Source: Actinomycetes bacterium
Lineage (GTDB): Bacteria > Actinomycetota > Acidimicrobiia > Acidimicrobiales > Palsa-688
DNA length: 5,815 nt
Assembly: GCA_021796905.1 (NCBI GenBank)
Contig: JAKABK010000143.1
Location: 1-5,815, forward strand
Direction of reading: 5' to 3'
Shown here: positions 5,623 to 5,815 of the stretch, one piece after another
Position numbering within the stretch: position 1 is the first letter of the stretch
How the letters are laid out: every line of letters starts with the position of its first letter
Notes under the pieces: model-generated
Databases searched by the model: none
Seen by the model: only the letters and a program-made list of their open reading frames with translations
What the model was told of the DNA's origin: nothing
Translations under genes and position numbers: made by a program

Positions 5623-5815
5623 ACTTCGGCTGGAGGCGGGCGCCTCCGTCGATGCGGACCACCTCGGCGTTCATGTAGCTGTTGGTCACCAGCTCGACCG
5701 CCAGGCTGGCGAACTCCTCCGGTCTGCCGAGACGGTCGGGGAACAGCACGTCGCGCTTCAGCTTGGCCTTGAGCTCCTCCGCGTTGCCTCCGTAGCCGTA
5801 GATCGGGGTGTCGAT
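5621..5815 (-). CDS. Short-chain dehydrogenase/reductase, C-terminal part (HSD17B10-like 3-hydroxyacyl-CoA dehydrogenase)
   Basis: Only the last 64 residues are in the window, reading in frame from the right edge to a TGA. They begin IDTPIYGYGG, the segment after the cofactor loop where SDR enzymes have a Thr-Pro following the PG motif. They continue with LFPDRLGRPEEFASLAVELV and end NAEVVRIDGGARLQPK. The FP.RLG.P.E(Y/F)A.L pattern and the ending N.EV.R.DG..R.QP closely follow my recollection of human HSD17B10 (type 10 17beta-hydroxysteroid / 2-methyl-3-hydroxybutyryl-CoA dehydrogenase), which oxidises 3-hydroxyacyl-CoA with NAD and works in isoleucine breakdown. The nucleotide-binding GxxxGxG and the YxxxK catalytic site are outside the window, so activity cannot be judged. 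Seven nucleotides separate it from the crotonase gene, so it belongs to the same operon. SDR membership is firm; substrate is inferred. Confidence 0.85.
   Translation of the reverse strand: MDTPIYGYGGNAEELKAKLKRDVLFPDRLGRPEEFASLAVELVTNSYMNAEVVRIDGGARLQPK

Noticed and set aside
4483..5772. Plus-strand open frame spanning the beta start, the hydratase and part of the SDR
   Set aside because: It crosses three real genes on the other strand and shows no protein-like features.
1..5815. Promoters, intrinsic terminators, RNA genes, CRISPR arrays, mobile elements or phage genes
   Set aside because: There are no gene-free gaps above 16 nt, no stem plus T-run, no regularly spaced direct repeats, and no transposase or integrase reading frame. 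All coding space is explained by ordinary catabolic enzymes, so I see no evidence of a new defence or mobile system.

Overview
The window is a gene-dense stretch of GC-rich DNA (roughly 70% G+C by eye, with strong G/C bias at third codon positions). All real genes lie on the minus strand, so transcription runs from right to left. Base composition, frequent GTG starts, tight stop/start overlaps and actinobacterial-style enzyme sequences suggest a chromosomal segment of an actinomycete-like bacterium. I cannot place it below phylum; a member of Acidimicrobiia or a related lineage is only a guess.

Layout in transcription order: (1) 5815-5621, C-terminal end of a short-chain dehydrogenase/reductase resembling HSD17B10-type 3-hydroxyacyl-CoA dehydrogenases (5' end outside the window); (2) 5613-4849, crotonase-family enoyl-CoA hydratase; (3) 4832-3207, carboxyltransferase beta subunit of a biotin-dependent acyl-CoA carboxylase of the 3-methylcrotonyl-CoA type; (4) 3201-1156, the partner alpha subunit with biotin carboxylase and biotin carrier domains; (5) 1159-218, hydroxymethylglutaryl-CoA lyase; (6) 218-1, N-terminus of an acyl-CoA dehydrogenase that runs off the left edge. 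Junctions are a 7-nt gap, a 16-nt gap, a 5-nt gap (or a 4-nt GTGA overlap if an upstream GTG is used), a 4-nt GTGA overlap and a 1-nt TGATG overlap. There is no room for an internal promoter or terminator outside coding sequence, and no gene-free stretch longer than 16 nt. The operon promoter must lie to the right of the window and the terminator to the left.

Together the genes read as the mitochondrial-type leucine breakdown route: acyl-CoA dehydrogenase (isovaleryl-CoA to 3-methylcrotonyl-CoA), biotin-dependent carboxylase (to 3-methylglutaconyl-CoA), hydratase (to HMG-CoA), and lyase (to acetyl-CoA plus acetoacetate). The HSD10-like dehydrogenase would suit isoleucine or straight-chain 3-hydroxyacyl-CoA oxidation. 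All diagnostic catalytic residues I could check are present, and I see no frameshift or pseudogene.

I did not find a novel biological system. The most interesting local features are a perfect 15-bp tandem repeat at the 3' end of the alpha-subunit gene, whose two copies can fold into an 8-bp hairpin just upstream of the HMG-CoA lyase start, and the uncertain substrate of the crotonase.
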